Shown: positions 1 to 6,724 of the stretch, in pieces
How the letters are laid out: the number at the start of each line of letters is the position of its first letter
How positions within the stretch are numbered: position 1 is the stretch's first letter
Source of the DNA: WHSV01 sp050693975
GTDB lineage: Bacteria; Actinomycetota; CADDZG01; WHSQ01
Length of the DNA stretch: 8,739 bases
Assembly: GCA_050693975.1 (NCBI GenBank)
Contig: JBOGWV010000290.1
Coordinates: 1-8,739, forward strand
Reading direction: 5' to 3'
Made by a program: the position numbers and the translations under genes
The notes under the pieces: model-generated
Databases searched by the model: none
What the model was told of the DNA's origin: nothing
Seen by the model: only the letters and a program-made list of their open reading frames with translations

Positions 1-329
1 ACTTCAAGCGCTGGTCACGGGATCCATCGGTCGAGGTGGCCGTCGCCCTGGAGTTGGGTGAGCCGCCCGAATTCGACGGAGTGCGGTGTGCGGATTGCGG
101 TAATCGCTTTCGCAACGAGTTCGATCACGTCGAACCCCACGTGGCGAAGGGTCCCAGCTCGACCGGCAACCTCGAGCCGCGTTGCTTCGGCTGCCACCAG
201 TTAAAGACGGAGCGAGACCGCAAGGCGGGCAAGCTCAAACCGCCCGAGTCCGAGCCGCCCGAGTCCGAGCCGCCCGAACTCAAGCCGCCCGAGCCCGAGC
301 CGCCCGAACTCAAGCCGCCCGAGCCCTGA
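1..329 (+). CDS. HNH endonuclease, C-terminal part (5' end outside window)
   Basis: The reading frame is open from the left edge (first full codon at position 3) to TGA at 327-329, so this is the end of a longer gene and not a small gene starting at the GTG at 36. The visible protein has a Cys-x2-Cys pair (CADC), then DHVEP, a GNLEPRC segment and a second Cys-x2-Cys pair (CFGC) followed by H and KTERDRKAG. That is the zinc-stabilised HNH nuclease fold, in the arrangement I know from the C-terminus of long actinobacterial HNH proteins, where an ELGxPPxFDG segment precedes the first cysteines, as it does here. Such proteins are predicted metal-dependent DNA nucleases; the target is unknown and the N-terminal domain cannot be seen. 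The last 29 residues are a Pro/Glu-rich repeat tail. The gene converges on the HNH gene at 377-919, with 47 bp between stops and no clear terminator. Confidence 0.8.
   Translation, partial: FKRWSRDPSVEVAVALELGEPPEFDGVRCADCGNRFRNEFDHVEPHVAKGPSSTGNLEPRCFGCHQLKTERDRKAGKLKPPESEPPESEPPELKPPEPEPPELKPPEP
240..326 (+). repeat. 15-bp in-frame tandem repeat (PPExx tail)
   Basis: Five full copies and one 12-bp partial copy of a 15-bp unit lie head to tail (240-254, 255-269, 270-284, 285-299, 300-314, 315-326), ending exactly at the stop codon. Copies start with CCGCCCGA; copies 1 and 2 are identical, copies 3 and 5 are identical, and copy 4 differs. Each codes for PPE plus two variable residues (SE, SE, LK, PE, LK, then P). 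As the unit is a multiple of three, gain or loss of copies leaves the frame intact. The tail is probably disordered and outside the HNH core. Confidence 0.9.
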
Positions 330-376
330 CGCGAACTGACGGCCCGGAATTCGCCGCAACTCGGTGATGAGACGGG

Positions 377-919
377 CTAGGCCAGCGAGATCTCCAGCTT
401 GCGGCCTCTGCGGGCCCGCAGTCGGTGTGGGAGGCGCAGGTACTGCTCCCAGCTGGGGTCGACGCTCTCGACCGCGACCACTATCCAAACGCTGGAATGA
501 GGCGCCGTGGGTCGACGCTTGAGGCGGTAGCCCACCTCATCTACCGAGTGGTTCTCTTTGCGCGAGTTGCACCGCTTGCACGCGGCGACGACGTTCTCCC
601 AGGTATGGGGGCCTCCTCTGCTGCGCGGCACGACGTGATCCACGTTCTCCGCCGCCCGTCCGCAGTACTGGCACTCGTAGTTGTCGCGCACCATCACCGC
701 CCGGCGAGAAAGCGACGCCCGTGCTCGGTACGGAACCTTCACGAAATAATTCAGCCGCACCACGGTGGGTGCGGCCAGCTCGAGATGCTCACTGCGATAG
801 ATGTGACCGTTGGTATGGAGGACCTCGGCCTTCTGCCTGAGGGCGAGGACGAGCGCCCGCCGGACAGGGACCACACACAGCGGCTGGTAAGAGGCGTTTA
901 GTACGAGCACTCTCCCCAA
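377..919 (-). CDS. HNH endonuclease (compact actinobacterial type)
   Basis: Predicted metal-dependent nuclease of about 180 residues. I chose the TTG at 917-919 because the protein then begins MGRVLVLNASYQPL, matching how I recall this widespread actinobacterial family starting. The frame stays open to an ATG at 1036, but that 39-residue extension would overlap the 987-1202 gene and looks unlike the family; a GTG at 908-910 is also possible. With the TTG start, an N-terminal domain of about 75 residues (VVPVRRALVL, VVRLNYFVKVPYR) precedes the HNH module: CQYC at 83-86, VDHVVPRSRGG around 93-103 with the catalytic-type Asp-His at 94-95, N109, and CKRCN at 114-118. The C-terminus is basic. It lies 67 bp downstream of a small acidic-protein gene on the same strand. 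Biological role unknown; such genes are usually chromosomal and not tied to a phage. Confidence 0.85.
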   Translation of the reverse strand: MGRVLVLNASYQPLCVVPVRRALVLALRQKAEVLHTNGHIYRSEHLELAAPTVVRLNYFVKVPYRARASLSRRAVMVRDNYECQYCGRAAENVDHVVPRSRGGPHTWENVVAACKRCNSRKENHSVDEVGYRLKRRPTAPHSSVWIVVAVESVDPSWEQYLRLPHRLRARRGRKLEISLA

Positions 920-928
920 GATGTCGAA

Positions 929-934
929 AGTATA
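929..934 (-). promoter_or_regulatory. Candidate -10 box for the HNH gene
   Basis: TATACT on the minus strand matches the TATAAT consensus at five of six positions and ends 9 nt before the TTG start. A transcript starting 6-8 nt downstream would have almost no leader. No good -35 box is visible in the GC-rich sequence upstream, and the start codon lacks a Shine-Dalgarno sequence. Confidence 0.4.
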
Positions 935-986
935 GCCAGCCTCGCCGTCCTCGCCCGTCCATTCACCCGGTGCTCTCAACCGGTCG

Positions 987-1202
987 CTAAGTGTCCCGCT
1001 CCTCGCGCAGGTATTCCACGTAGCGATGGAACGCAAGATGATCGGAGGTGACCGAAACGGTCTCGCCCTCCTTGGTCACCGTTACGGTGTCGGCGGGTCC
1101 TCCCGCGGCCTTGGGGTCCTCGGTGATCTCGGTGACCTTCCACCCGGAGTCGACCAGCTCTCGCAACCGCTCCAACTCGGGGTCGTCGCCCCATCCCGCC
1201 AT
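987..1202 (-). CDS. Small acidic protein of unknown function (71 aa)
   Basis: I do not recognise this family. The start is well supported: ATG at 1200-1202 is preceded by GAGGAGGA (minus strand, 1213-1206), a strong Shine-Dalgarno sequence at close spacing. The 71-residue product has no signal peptide, membrane segment or cysteines. It is clearly acidic (about 17 Asp/Glu against 8 Lys/Arg). It starts with a likely helix (PELERLRELVDSGW), continues with alternating residues typical of a beta hairpin (DTVTVTKEGETVSVTSD) and ends in another likely helix (HRYVEYLREE), so a small folded alpha/beta domain is plausible. It lies just upstream of the HNH gene on the same strand and may be cotranscribed, although that gene has its own candidate -10 box. 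A role as a partner of the nuclease is only a guess. Confidence 0.7.
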   Translation of the reverse strand: MAGWGDDPELERLRELVDSGWKVTEITEDPKAAGGPADTVTVTKEGETVSVTSDHLAFHRYVEYLREERDT

Positions 1203-1403
1203 GCGTCCTCCTCGGCCTCGTCACGCGAACAAATCAGGGATTGCTTTCGCCAGAACTTACTTGCTCGAACGAGGGTCAGAAAAAAGCCAAGCCTTGCTAG
1301 GGTTATGGCTTCCTCTCGGGGGCTTCACCAGGTACCTACTACAGTGATAGAACCCAGAGAACAATAAGGTGTCAGTCGCGAACGCCGAAGGAATGGAGCC
1401 TTC
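1203..1403. other. Divergent intergenic region before the MoxR operon
   Basis: These 201 bp separate the minus-strand acidic-protein gene from the + strand operon and must hold promoters for both. For the operon, TACAGT at about 1338-1343 fits the actinobacterial TAnnnT -10 pattern but has no convincing -35 box. Nothing convincing was found for the minus strand. The region also contains a terminator-like hairpin (1280-1311) and a partial LexA-like motif (1265-1280). The base composition is visibly less GC-rich than the flanking genes. No RNA gene was recognised. Confidence 0.4.
1280..1311 (-). terminator. Possible intrinsic terminator, minus strand
   Basis: On the minus strand AAGCCA (1311-1306) can pair with TGGCTT (1289-1284). 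A smaller CCT/AGG pairing is possible inside the loop, and a run of six T (1285-1280) overlaps and follows the stem. The stem is short and its loop long, so it would be weak. No minus-strand gene ends here; if functional it would stop antisense transcripts coming from the operon side. Confidence 0.2.
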
Positions 1404-2372
1404 ATGACGGGGGATGGGACGGACTTCTCTAACTTTCAAGCGTCCTTCGAGCGCATCGCCGCGAACATCGAGCGCGCGATCCAGGGCAAGGACGAGGTGG
1501 TTCGTCTCTCTCTGGTCGCGCTCGTAGCCGAGGGGCATCTGCTCCTCGAGGACGTTCCCGGAGTCGGTAAGACCATGCTGGCCAAGTCCCTGGCCAAATC
1601 CATGGGCTGCACCTGGCGGCGTATCCAGTTCACCCCCGACCTTCTGCCGACCGACGTCACCGGGGTCAACGTTTGGAACAAGACGACCGGGGCGTTCGGC
1701 TTCAAGCCCGGAGCGGTGTTCGCCAACATCTGTCTCGGTGACGAGATAAACCGGGCCTCACCCAAGACCCAGAGCGCCCTGCTCGAGTGCATGGAGGAGC
1801 GCCAGGTCACGGTGGACGGCGAGACCCACGAGCTCGAGCAACCGTTCATGGTCATCGCCACCCAGAACCCGATCGAGCACGAGGGCACCTATCCCCTGCC
1901 GGAATCGCAGCTCGATCGCTTCATGATGCGCCTCTCGATCGGCTACCCCAATCGCACCTCGGAGCTCGAGATCCTGGACACTCACGGGAGTCGCTCGCCG
2001 CTCGAGGATCTGACCTCGGTGACCGACGCCGGCGAGATCGTCACCCTGATCAAGATGGCGCGCGCCGTACACGTCGCCCCCACCCTCAAGCACTACATCG
2101 TCGAGCTCTCCGAATCGACGAGGGATCACCCCGACATCTATCTCGGAGCCAGCCCCCGGGCTTCGCTCTACCTGCTCAAGGCCGCTCGGGCACTCGCCGC
2201 GAGCCGCGGACGCGAGTACGTCATCCCCGACGACATCAAGGACCTCGCCGTCCCCGTGCTCGCCCACCGCGTCCTGCTGTCCCCCGAGGCCCAGATGCGG
2301 GGCGCGGCGACCGAGGAGGTTCTCGAGTCGCTGCTCGGCCGGGTTCCGATCCCGGCGCGCGAGCAGGCTTAG
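1404..2372 (+). CDS. MoxR-family AAA+ ATPase
   Basis: Cytoplasmic ATPase of 322 residues, a normal length for MoxR proteins, which are thought to act as chaperones maturing partner proteins encoded beside them. All main AAA+ motifs are present: Walker A EDVPGVGKT at 49-57, Walker B CLGDEINRA at 110-118, the MoxR stretch PKTQSALLECMEE at 120-132, sensor 1 in IATQNP (N155), the arginine finger in ESQLDRF (R172), and sensor 2 in GASPRAS (R252) within the C-terminal helical lid. The ATG at 1404 has GGAG 5 nt upstream; that GGAG sits in the loop of a weak 5-bp hairpin (GAAGG 1387-1391 with CCTTC 1399-1403) ending at the start codon. It is the first gene of a three-gene operon, 15 bp before the DUF58 gene. 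The MoxR-DUF58-transglutaminase order is common in bacteria, so assignment is secure; the client protein is inferred from position. Confidence 0.95.
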   Translation: MTGDGTDFSNFQASFERIAANIERAIQGKDEVVRLSLVALVAEGHLLLEDVPGVGKTMLAKSLAKSMGCTWRRIQFTPDLLPTDVTGVNVWNKTTGAFGFKPGAVFANICLGDEINRASPKTQSALLECMEERQVTVDGETHELEQPFMVIATQNPIEHEGTYPLPESQLDRFMMRLSIGYPNRTSELEILDTHGSRSPLEDLTSVTDAGEIVTLIKMARAVHVAPTLKHYIVELSESTRDHPDIYLGASPRASLYLLKAARALAASRGREYVIPDDIKDLAVPVLAHRVLLSPEAQMRGAATEEVLESLLGRVPIPAREQA

Positions 2373-2387
2373 TGACGGGCCGCTAAG

Positions 2388-3668
2388 GTGCCGACGCCGA
2401 GGGGCTACCTTGTCGCGGTCACCTCGCTGGCCCTGATGATCGCCGGCCGGGCCTTCGGAGCCGGGCCCGTCGAACAGATCGGGTTCGCCCTGCTCGTGCT
2501 GGTCCTGGTGGCGGTCGGCGTGGTGAGGCTCGGACGTCACGATCTCCATCTGCAGCGGATGGTGTCCCCACCGCGCGCCGCGCAGGGCCATCCGGTCAGG
2601 GTGTCGGTCACCGCCCGCAACGAGGGACGAGGGTCCGCCCCCATGCTGTTGATCGAGGACCGGCTACCCGCGGGGCTCTCGGGCAACGCCCGCTTCGCCC
2701 TGCAGGGCATCGAGCCCTCCGGGGAGCGCAGGGCGGGCTTCGTCATGAAGGCCGTGCGACGAGGTCGCTACGAGGTGGGCCCGCTTCAGGTGAGCTTCAT
2801 CGACCCCTTCGGGCTGGCGCGGGTGCGCTGGCGGGCCCTGGGCGTGTCGAGCTTTCTCGTCCATCCCCGCGTCGAACGACTGTCCACGCCGCGCGACTCG
2901 GGTGAGCGCCGGAGCCTCGCCTCGGCCGCTCGCAAGCAGCCCACCGGCTCGAGCGGCGAGGACTTCTACACGATGCGCGAGTACATCGAGGGCGACGATC
3001 TCAGGAAGATCCACTGGCCGGCCACGGCCAAGCGGGGCACCTACATGATCCGCCAGGAGGAGACGCCCTGGCACACGCGGGCGACGATCGTGTTGGACGA
3101 TCGCCTCGGCAGCCACGACGGAATCGGTGAGTCGTCCAGCTTCGAGCGAGCCGTGGAGGCCTCAGCATCGCTCTGCGATCTCTATCTGCGCTCCGGCTAC
3201 AGCTGGCGCCTGACGTCGGCGACGGAGCCGGGGTTCGGGGCGAGCAAGGGAGCCGACCACTTTCACCGCTGTCTCGACCAGCTGTCGACCGTCGAGGCCC
3301 GGGCCACGGCCGACGACCTGCTGCTCATGAGATTGACCGAGATCGAGGCCCAGGCAAGCGTCGAAGCCGCCCTGGTCCTGGTGGGCGGAACGCTGTCACC
3401 CGAGATCGCCGTCGCCCTCTCGAGGTGCCGGCGCAGCTTTCGCCAGGTGACCGCGGTGAGCTTCCCCTCGCACCGCTTTGGTTCGGGCACCACCAAGGCG
3501 CGTTGGGAGGGTGAGCGTCACACCATGGAGGTGCTGAGGCTGCTGGGACGCTCGGGCGTGCGAACGGTGGTACTTGGTCCGGACGAGTCGCTGGCGGTGG
3601 CCTGGATGACATCGGCGCAGGGGCGAAGGGAAGGAGAGCCGTGGGGTCGGAAGCCCGAGCTCGTCTAG
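2388..3668 (+). CDS. DUF58 domain membrane protein
   Basis: A 426-residue membrane-anchored protein and the likely partner of the MoxR ATPase before it. Two hydrophobic segments lie near the N-terminus (about 7-24 and 29-48), followed by a domain to about residue 160 (RVSVTARNEGRGSAPMLLIEDRLP, ending near the FIDPFGL segment at 137-143). Next comes the DUF58 signature at about 188-222, with REYIEGDD followed by LRKIHWPATAK. The region after it (ATIVLDDR around 232-239, ALVLVGG around 328-334) is compatible with the von Willebrand A-like fold proposed for this family. The GTG at 2388 is the only sensible start: an in-frame stop (TAA 2384-2386) lies just upstream, and the earlier GTG at 2372 opens only four codons. 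Its Shine-Dalgarno sequence is weak, so translation may depend on the upstream gene. The exact function of DUF58 proteins is unknown. The 3' end overlaps the next gene by 28 bp. Confidence 0.92.
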   Translation: MPTPRGYLVAVTSLALMIAGRAFGAGPVEQIGFALLVLVLVAVGVVRLGRHDLHLQRMVSPPRAAQGHPVRVSVTARNEGRGSAPMLLIEDRLPAGLSGNARFALQGIEPSGERRAGFVMKAVRRGRYEVGPLQVSFIDPFGLARVRWRALGVSSFLVHPRVERLSTPRDSGERRSLASAARKQPTGSSGEDFYTMREYIEGDDLRKIHWPATAKRGTYMIRQEETPWHTRATIVLDDRLGSHDGIGESSSFERAVEASASLCDLYLRSGYSWRLTSATEPGFGASKGADHFHRCLDQLSTVEARATADDLLLMRLTEIEAQASVEAALVLVGGTLSPEIAVALSRCRRSFRQVTAVSFPSHRFGSGTTKARWEGERHTMEVLRLLGRSGVRTVVLGPDESLAVAWMTSAQGRREGEPWGRKPELV

Positions 3669-6019
3669 CCTTCGGCGGCCTGCTCCTGGTCACCCTCTTC
3701 GCCTTCGGCGAGCTCTTCGTCTCAGGCGAGTTCCTCGGACCGGCCCTACTCGGCATGCTGGTGGCCACCGCGCTGACCATGTCCTGCCGCAGGCTAGGAG
3801 CGGGGCCGCTGCTCTCGATGTGGGTATCGCTGACCGGGCTGGCCTTCTACCTCTGCATCGTGTTCGAGTCCGAGGAGCTCCTCTACGGGCTTCCGACGCC
3901 GAGCGCGGCGGCAGATATCATCGGCTCCATCACCCGCGCGGCGGAGTCCTCCAGCCTCGACTTCGCTCCCGTCTCCCTCCGACCCGGCTACGTCATCATG
4001 GCGGTTGCCGGCATGTGGGCCTGCGCCACCCTCGGCGAGGTCGCCACCTTCCGCTGGCGGCGGCCGCTGCTGGCGACGCTTCCTCCGACCTCCCTGTTCG
4101 CCTTTCTGATGATCGTCGGCGAGGACTCGCTCGGCGGGCTTCTGGCGCTGCTGTTCGTGGGCGCGCTGCTCACCTTTTGGGCGGTCGAGTCGACCCACCG
4201 GCTCCGTTCCTGGGGTCGCTGGGTCGGAGCCTGGAGCAACCGCGAGGAAGACTCAGACGGGGCGACCGGCCGGCTCGCCAGGCGCATGGGCGTCACCGCG
4301 GTGGCCGCCGCCATCGTTGCCCCCCTGATCCTGCCCGCTCTGGGCTCGGGCCTCCTGACCTGGCGCAATCCGGTCGCGGGCGGTCCCAGCGACGGTGCCG
4401 CGGGCGGCGTCGGTTCCGGTGGCTCCGGTGGCGTGGTCAACCCCTTCGTGGACGTTAGACCCCAGCTGCTCGACCAGACCGACGCCGAGCTCTTCAGGGT
4501 GACCGCCGAGCGCCCGAGCTACTGGCGGCTCGTCTCGCTTGGCGACTTCAACGGCGAGGTGTGGTCCGAGGGCGAGTCCGAATCCGAAAGTCTGCAGGGC
4601 ACCCTGGTGGGTGGAGAACAGCCCCCGGAGCTGACTGAGCCGTTGCGCCAGAGCTACGAGCTCACGGGACTTGGGGGCCAGTTTGCGCCGGCCGCGGAAA
4701 AGCCGACCGAGGTCCCCGAGGGCGCCGATCAGTTCACCACCGACGCCGAGACCCGGCACCTCACCGCCGCCGACAACGACGTCTCGGGCCTGCGCTACGA
4801 GGTCATCTCCGTGGAGCCCAATCTGAACTTCACCGAGCTGCAGGATGCGAGCGCGGGTGGTCTCGGAGAGGCAGAGGACACCTATCTAGAGCTTCCCGAG
4901 GACACCGATCCCCGCATCGGCGAGCTGGCCAAGCGCTGGATCGACCAGGCCGGCGCCACCGGGGACTTCGAGCCGCTGGTGGCCCTCCAGGACCGCTTTC
5001 AGGCCTCGGGGGAGTTCGTCTACAGCCAGGAGGTCCCCGCCCCCGAGAACTCCGAGGACTACCTCCCCGAGTTCCTGTTCGACACCCGCACCGGCTACTG
5101 CCAGCAGTACGCCACCGCGTTCGCGGTGATGGCCCGCGAGCTGAACTATCCCACGCGCGTCTCGGTCGGCTTCTTGCCGGGTAACGAGGACCCCGAGAAC
5201 CCCGACACCTACGTGGTGCGCGGGACCCACGCCCACACCTGGCCCGAGGTCTACTTCGAAGACTACGGCTGGGTTCGCTTCGAGCCCACGCCCCGTCCCC
5301 TGTCACCCGAGCTCGCCTACACGAGCGATCCGGCCGAAGTCGGCGGAGGCGGCACCCTCGCCCAGCTTTTCCCCGACGGAAATCCTGGTCAGGTGACGAA
5401 TCCCGCGGGCAACGACCCGCTGACGGATGGCAACTGCCCCCCCGACGTGCCCGAGTGCAGCAACGGCCTGGTCGACCCCCGAACCTTGACGCCGACGAGC
5501 CAAAACGCGGAGGACTTCGCCTGGCAGGCCACCTTCTCGGTGATCCTTCGGGCTTTGCTGGTGGCGCTGGTGCTGTTCCTGGCGGTCGTCCCGGCGCTCA
5601 AGGCACTGCGGGTGCGACGTCGCTACCGCCGGGCCGCGACCCCATCGGACAGGACCGTTGCCGCGTTCTCGGAGTTCCTCGACGACGCCTCCGAGCTCGC
5701 CGAGCCGCGCGCGCCGTCCGAGTCGGCGATCGTGTACGCGTCTCGGTTGGTGCGTCATGGCAGGACCGGAGAGCATCACTCCGGCCGCCTCGCCCTGCTT
5801 TACGAGCGAGCCGAGTACTCCGCGCAGGGAACCACGGACGAGCAGGCCTCAGAGGCGCGCCGGTTGGCCAGATCACTCCGGCAGTCGATGTGGGGACGAG
5901 CGTCGTGGTGGATGCGGCTCAGACGGTTATTCTCGCCGACGGCACTGATCGCCCGCCGAAACGTCACCATCTCGAAACCAAGGCTGCGCGCTCGGTTGGC
6001 GAATCGCAGCTTGTTGTAG
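3641..6019 (+). CDS. Membrane-anchored transglutaminase-like protein (DUF3488/DUF4129, TgpA type)
   Basis: A 792-residue protein with about seven N-terminal membrane segments (roughly 9-27, 31-48, 55-75, 117-134, 144-160, 164-183, 217-240), a Gly/Ser-rich linker (246-265), a large domain predicted to lie outside the membrane, one more membrane segment (about 631-655) and a cytoplasmic tail. The transglutaminase/protease core has RTGYCQQYA with catalytic Cys487, THAHTWPEVYF with His532 as the likely catalytic histidine, and GWVRFEPTP, where Glu548 occupies the usual Asp position; I recall FEPTP being common in actinobacterial members. Two cysteines (599, 606) follow the core and could form a disulfide. 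The tail (about 665-750) fits DUF4129. The start is GTG at 3641, inside the end of the DUF58 gene, with AAGGAG at 3631-3636. Substrate and reaction (crosslinking, proteolysis or amide hydrolysis) cannot be told from sequence; a cell-envelope role is likely. Confidence 0.92.
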   Translation: MGSEARARLAFGGLLLVTLFAFGELFVSGEFLGPALLGMLVATALTMSCRRLGAGPLLSMWVSLTGLAFYLCIVFESEELLYGLPTPSAAADIIGSITRAAESSSLDFAPVSLRPGYVIMAVAGMWACATLGEVATFRWRRPLLATLPPTSLFAFLMIVGEDSLGGLLALLFVGALLTFWAVESTHRLRSWGRWVGAWSNREEDSDGATGRLARRMGVTAVAAAIVAPLILPALGSGLLTWRNPVAGGPSDGAAGGVGSGGSGGVVNPFVDVRPQLLDQTDAELFRVTAERPSYWRLVSLGDFNGEVWSEGESESESLQGTLVGGEQPPELTEPLRQSYELTGLGGQFAPAAEKPTEVPEGADQFTTDAETRHLTAADNDVSGLRYEVISVEPNLNFTELQDASAGGLGEAEDTYLELPEDTDPRIGELAKRWIDQAGATGDFEPLVALQDRFQASGEFVYSQEVPAPENSEDYLPEFLFDTRTGYCQQYATAFAVMARELNYPTRVSVGFLPGNEDPENPDTYVVRGTHAHTWPEVYFEDYGWVRFEPTPRPLSPELAYTSDPAEVGGGGTLAQLFPDGNPGQVTNPAGNDPLTDGNCPPDVPECSNGLVDPRTLTPTSQNAEDFAWQATFSVILRALLVALVLFLAVVPALKALRVRRRYRRAATPSDRTVAAFSEFLDDASELAEPRAPSESAIVYASRLVRHGRTGEHHSGRLALLYERAEYSAQGTTDEQASEARRLARSLRQSMWGRASWWMRLRRLFSPTALIARRNVTISKPRLRARLANRSLL

Positions 6020-6026
6020 TGAGACG

Positions 6027-6542
6027 CTAACGCACCGCGCGCAGATTGCGATCGCGCATATCAAGTTGGTGCGCGAGCTGAGACTCGACCTTCTCGAGCG
6101 CGCCCACGAACTCCTCGCGATCGTAGAGATAGTGAGAAACTTTGGAATCGACGCTACGAGCAACGTCGTCGATCGCGAGGAAGAACGACATCTGGCCCTG
6201 ACGTAGCGCATCGAGAATCTCACCGTCGTTGCGGGCGATTTGAAAAATGCTGTTGCCATCGGTTACCAGCTTGAGATCGCTGAGATGTTGGTCGAGACCG
6301 GCCTTCTTGCGCAGGAACTCAATCGCCTTGCGAACTCGTTGCAGGCTCATGCCACCGTCGAGCAACGATTTGATTACGCGCAAAGACACAAGGTCACGAA
6401 AGGAGTAGAGGCGCTTGACACCCGGCCGGCCACCGGTCTTCTGAACGCTGGGCTTCACAAGAGAGATGCGATCCCAGTAACGCAGTTGGTGTGCTGTACA
6501 GCCCGTGTAGCGAGATGCCTGGTCTGCAGTAAAACCCTCCAT
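6027..6542 (-). CDS. MerR-family transcriptional regulator
   Basis: DNA-binding regulator of 171 residues with the ATG at 6540-6542. The N-terminus is a MerR winged helix-turn-helix: FTADQASRYTGCTAHQLRYWDR at about 4-25, the RLYSFRDL wing segment at 44-51, then LRVIKSLLDGGMSLQRVRKAIEFLR at 54-78. The rest (about 84-171) contains SDLKLVTDGNSIFQIARNDG and a C-terminal helical stretch; I recognise no metal- or drug-binding motif, so the signal is unknown. The frame stays open to another ATG at 6641 (204 residues). I prefer 6542 because MerR proteins usually begin close to the HTH and the extra 33 residues resemble no domain; against this, the nearest GGAGG lies 13 nt upstream of 6542, too far to be convincing. 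Its stop is 7 bp from that of the transglutaminase gene, facing it. Inverted repeats upstream suggest autoregulation. Confidence 0.88.
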   Translation of the reverse strand: MEGFTADQASRYTGCTAHQLRYWDRISLVKPSVQKTGGRPGVKRLYSFRDLVSLRVIKSLLDGGMSLQRVRKAIEFLRKKAGLDQHLSDLKLVTDGNSIFQIARNDGEILDALRQGQMSFFLAIDDVARSVDSKVSHYLYDREEFVGALEKVESQLAHQLDMRDRNLRAVR

Positions 6543-6601
6543 AGGGACGCGCGAACCTCCACCTGTCTCAAGAAGCGCAACAACGTGAACGAAAGATATC
6601 C

Positions 6602-6623
6602 CCCGGCAGCGAACCTTGCCGGG
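6602..6623 (-). other. Hairpin upstream of the merR start
   Basis: A perfect 7-bp stem, CCCGGCA (6602-6608) and TGCCGGG (6617-6623), with an 8-nt loop. No T-run follows on either strand, so it is not an intrinsic terminator. If transcription starts near 6648 and translation at 6542, it lies in a 5' leader of roughly 105 nt. If translation starts at 6641 it is coding sequence. Confidence 0.4.
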
Positions 6624-6630
6624 TGATCCA

Positions 6631-6662
6631 GCTAGATTCATTACCCGCTCACGGAATCTAGC
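6631..6662. repeat. Inverted repeat, 9-bp perfect arms (candidate operator)
   Basis: GCTAGATTC (6631-6639) and GAATCTAGC (6654-6662) are exact reverse complements separated by 14 nt. The right arm contains the candidate -10 box of merR (6655-6660) and the dyad spans the predicted transcription start, the usual place for a repressor or autoregulator site. No T-run follows, so it does not look like a terminator. The protein that would bind is not known; the adjacent MerR product is the obvious candidate. Confidence 0.5.
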
Positions 6663-6684
6663 GCGCCCGCTCGATGCGCGGCAA
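6655..6684 (-). promoter_or_regulatory. Candidate promoter for merR
   Basis: On the minus strand TTGCCG (6684-6679) is followed after 18 nt by TAGATT (6660-6655). Each box matches the sigma-70 consensus at four of six positions. Transcription would begin near 6648, about 7 nt before the ATG at 6641 and about 106 nt before the ATG at 6542. Confidence 0.4.
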
Positions 6685-6724
6685 CCCCTGAGGACAGATA
6701 CACGGTGTTCGCGGGAAAGTTTTT

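Noticed and set aside
240..326. Tandem repeat as a CRISPR array
   Set aside because: The 15-bp units are directly adjacent with no spacers and are in frame with the HNH protein.
182..488. Repetitive proteins in other frames over the 15-bp repeat (RVRAA-like, GRLGLGRLEF-like, SSGGS-like)
   Set aside because: The repeat length is a multiple of three and contains no stop in several frames, so these are by-products of the repeat in the HNH gene.
425..901. Plus-strand open frame of 158 codons opposite the HNH gene
   Set aside because: Shadow of the minus-strand HNH gene, whose zinc and catalytic motifs are clear.
920..1036. N-terminal extension of the HNH protein to the ATG at 1036
   Set aside because: It would overlap the upstream gene with the strong ribosome site, and the 39 residues do not resemble the family, which begins at about the VLVLNASY segment.
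1255..1275. tRNA T-arm-like GTTCGAG on the minus strand
   Set aside because: The flanks do not pair as a 5-bp T stem, and no acceptor or anticodon arm could be found around it.
1758..2591. Long minus-strand open frame (277 codons) opposite the ATPase and DUF58 genes
   Set aside because: It is antisense to two well-recognised genes, its composition (His, Gly, Asp, Arg rich, no domain) is that of a GC-rich shadow frame, and it spans a gene boundary.
5455..6030. Plus-strand open frame of 191 codons in a second frame within the transglutaminase gene
   Set aside because: It overlaps the well-supported membrane segment and DUF4129 tail, and is Arg/Pro/Gly-rich as expected of an out-of-frame translation.
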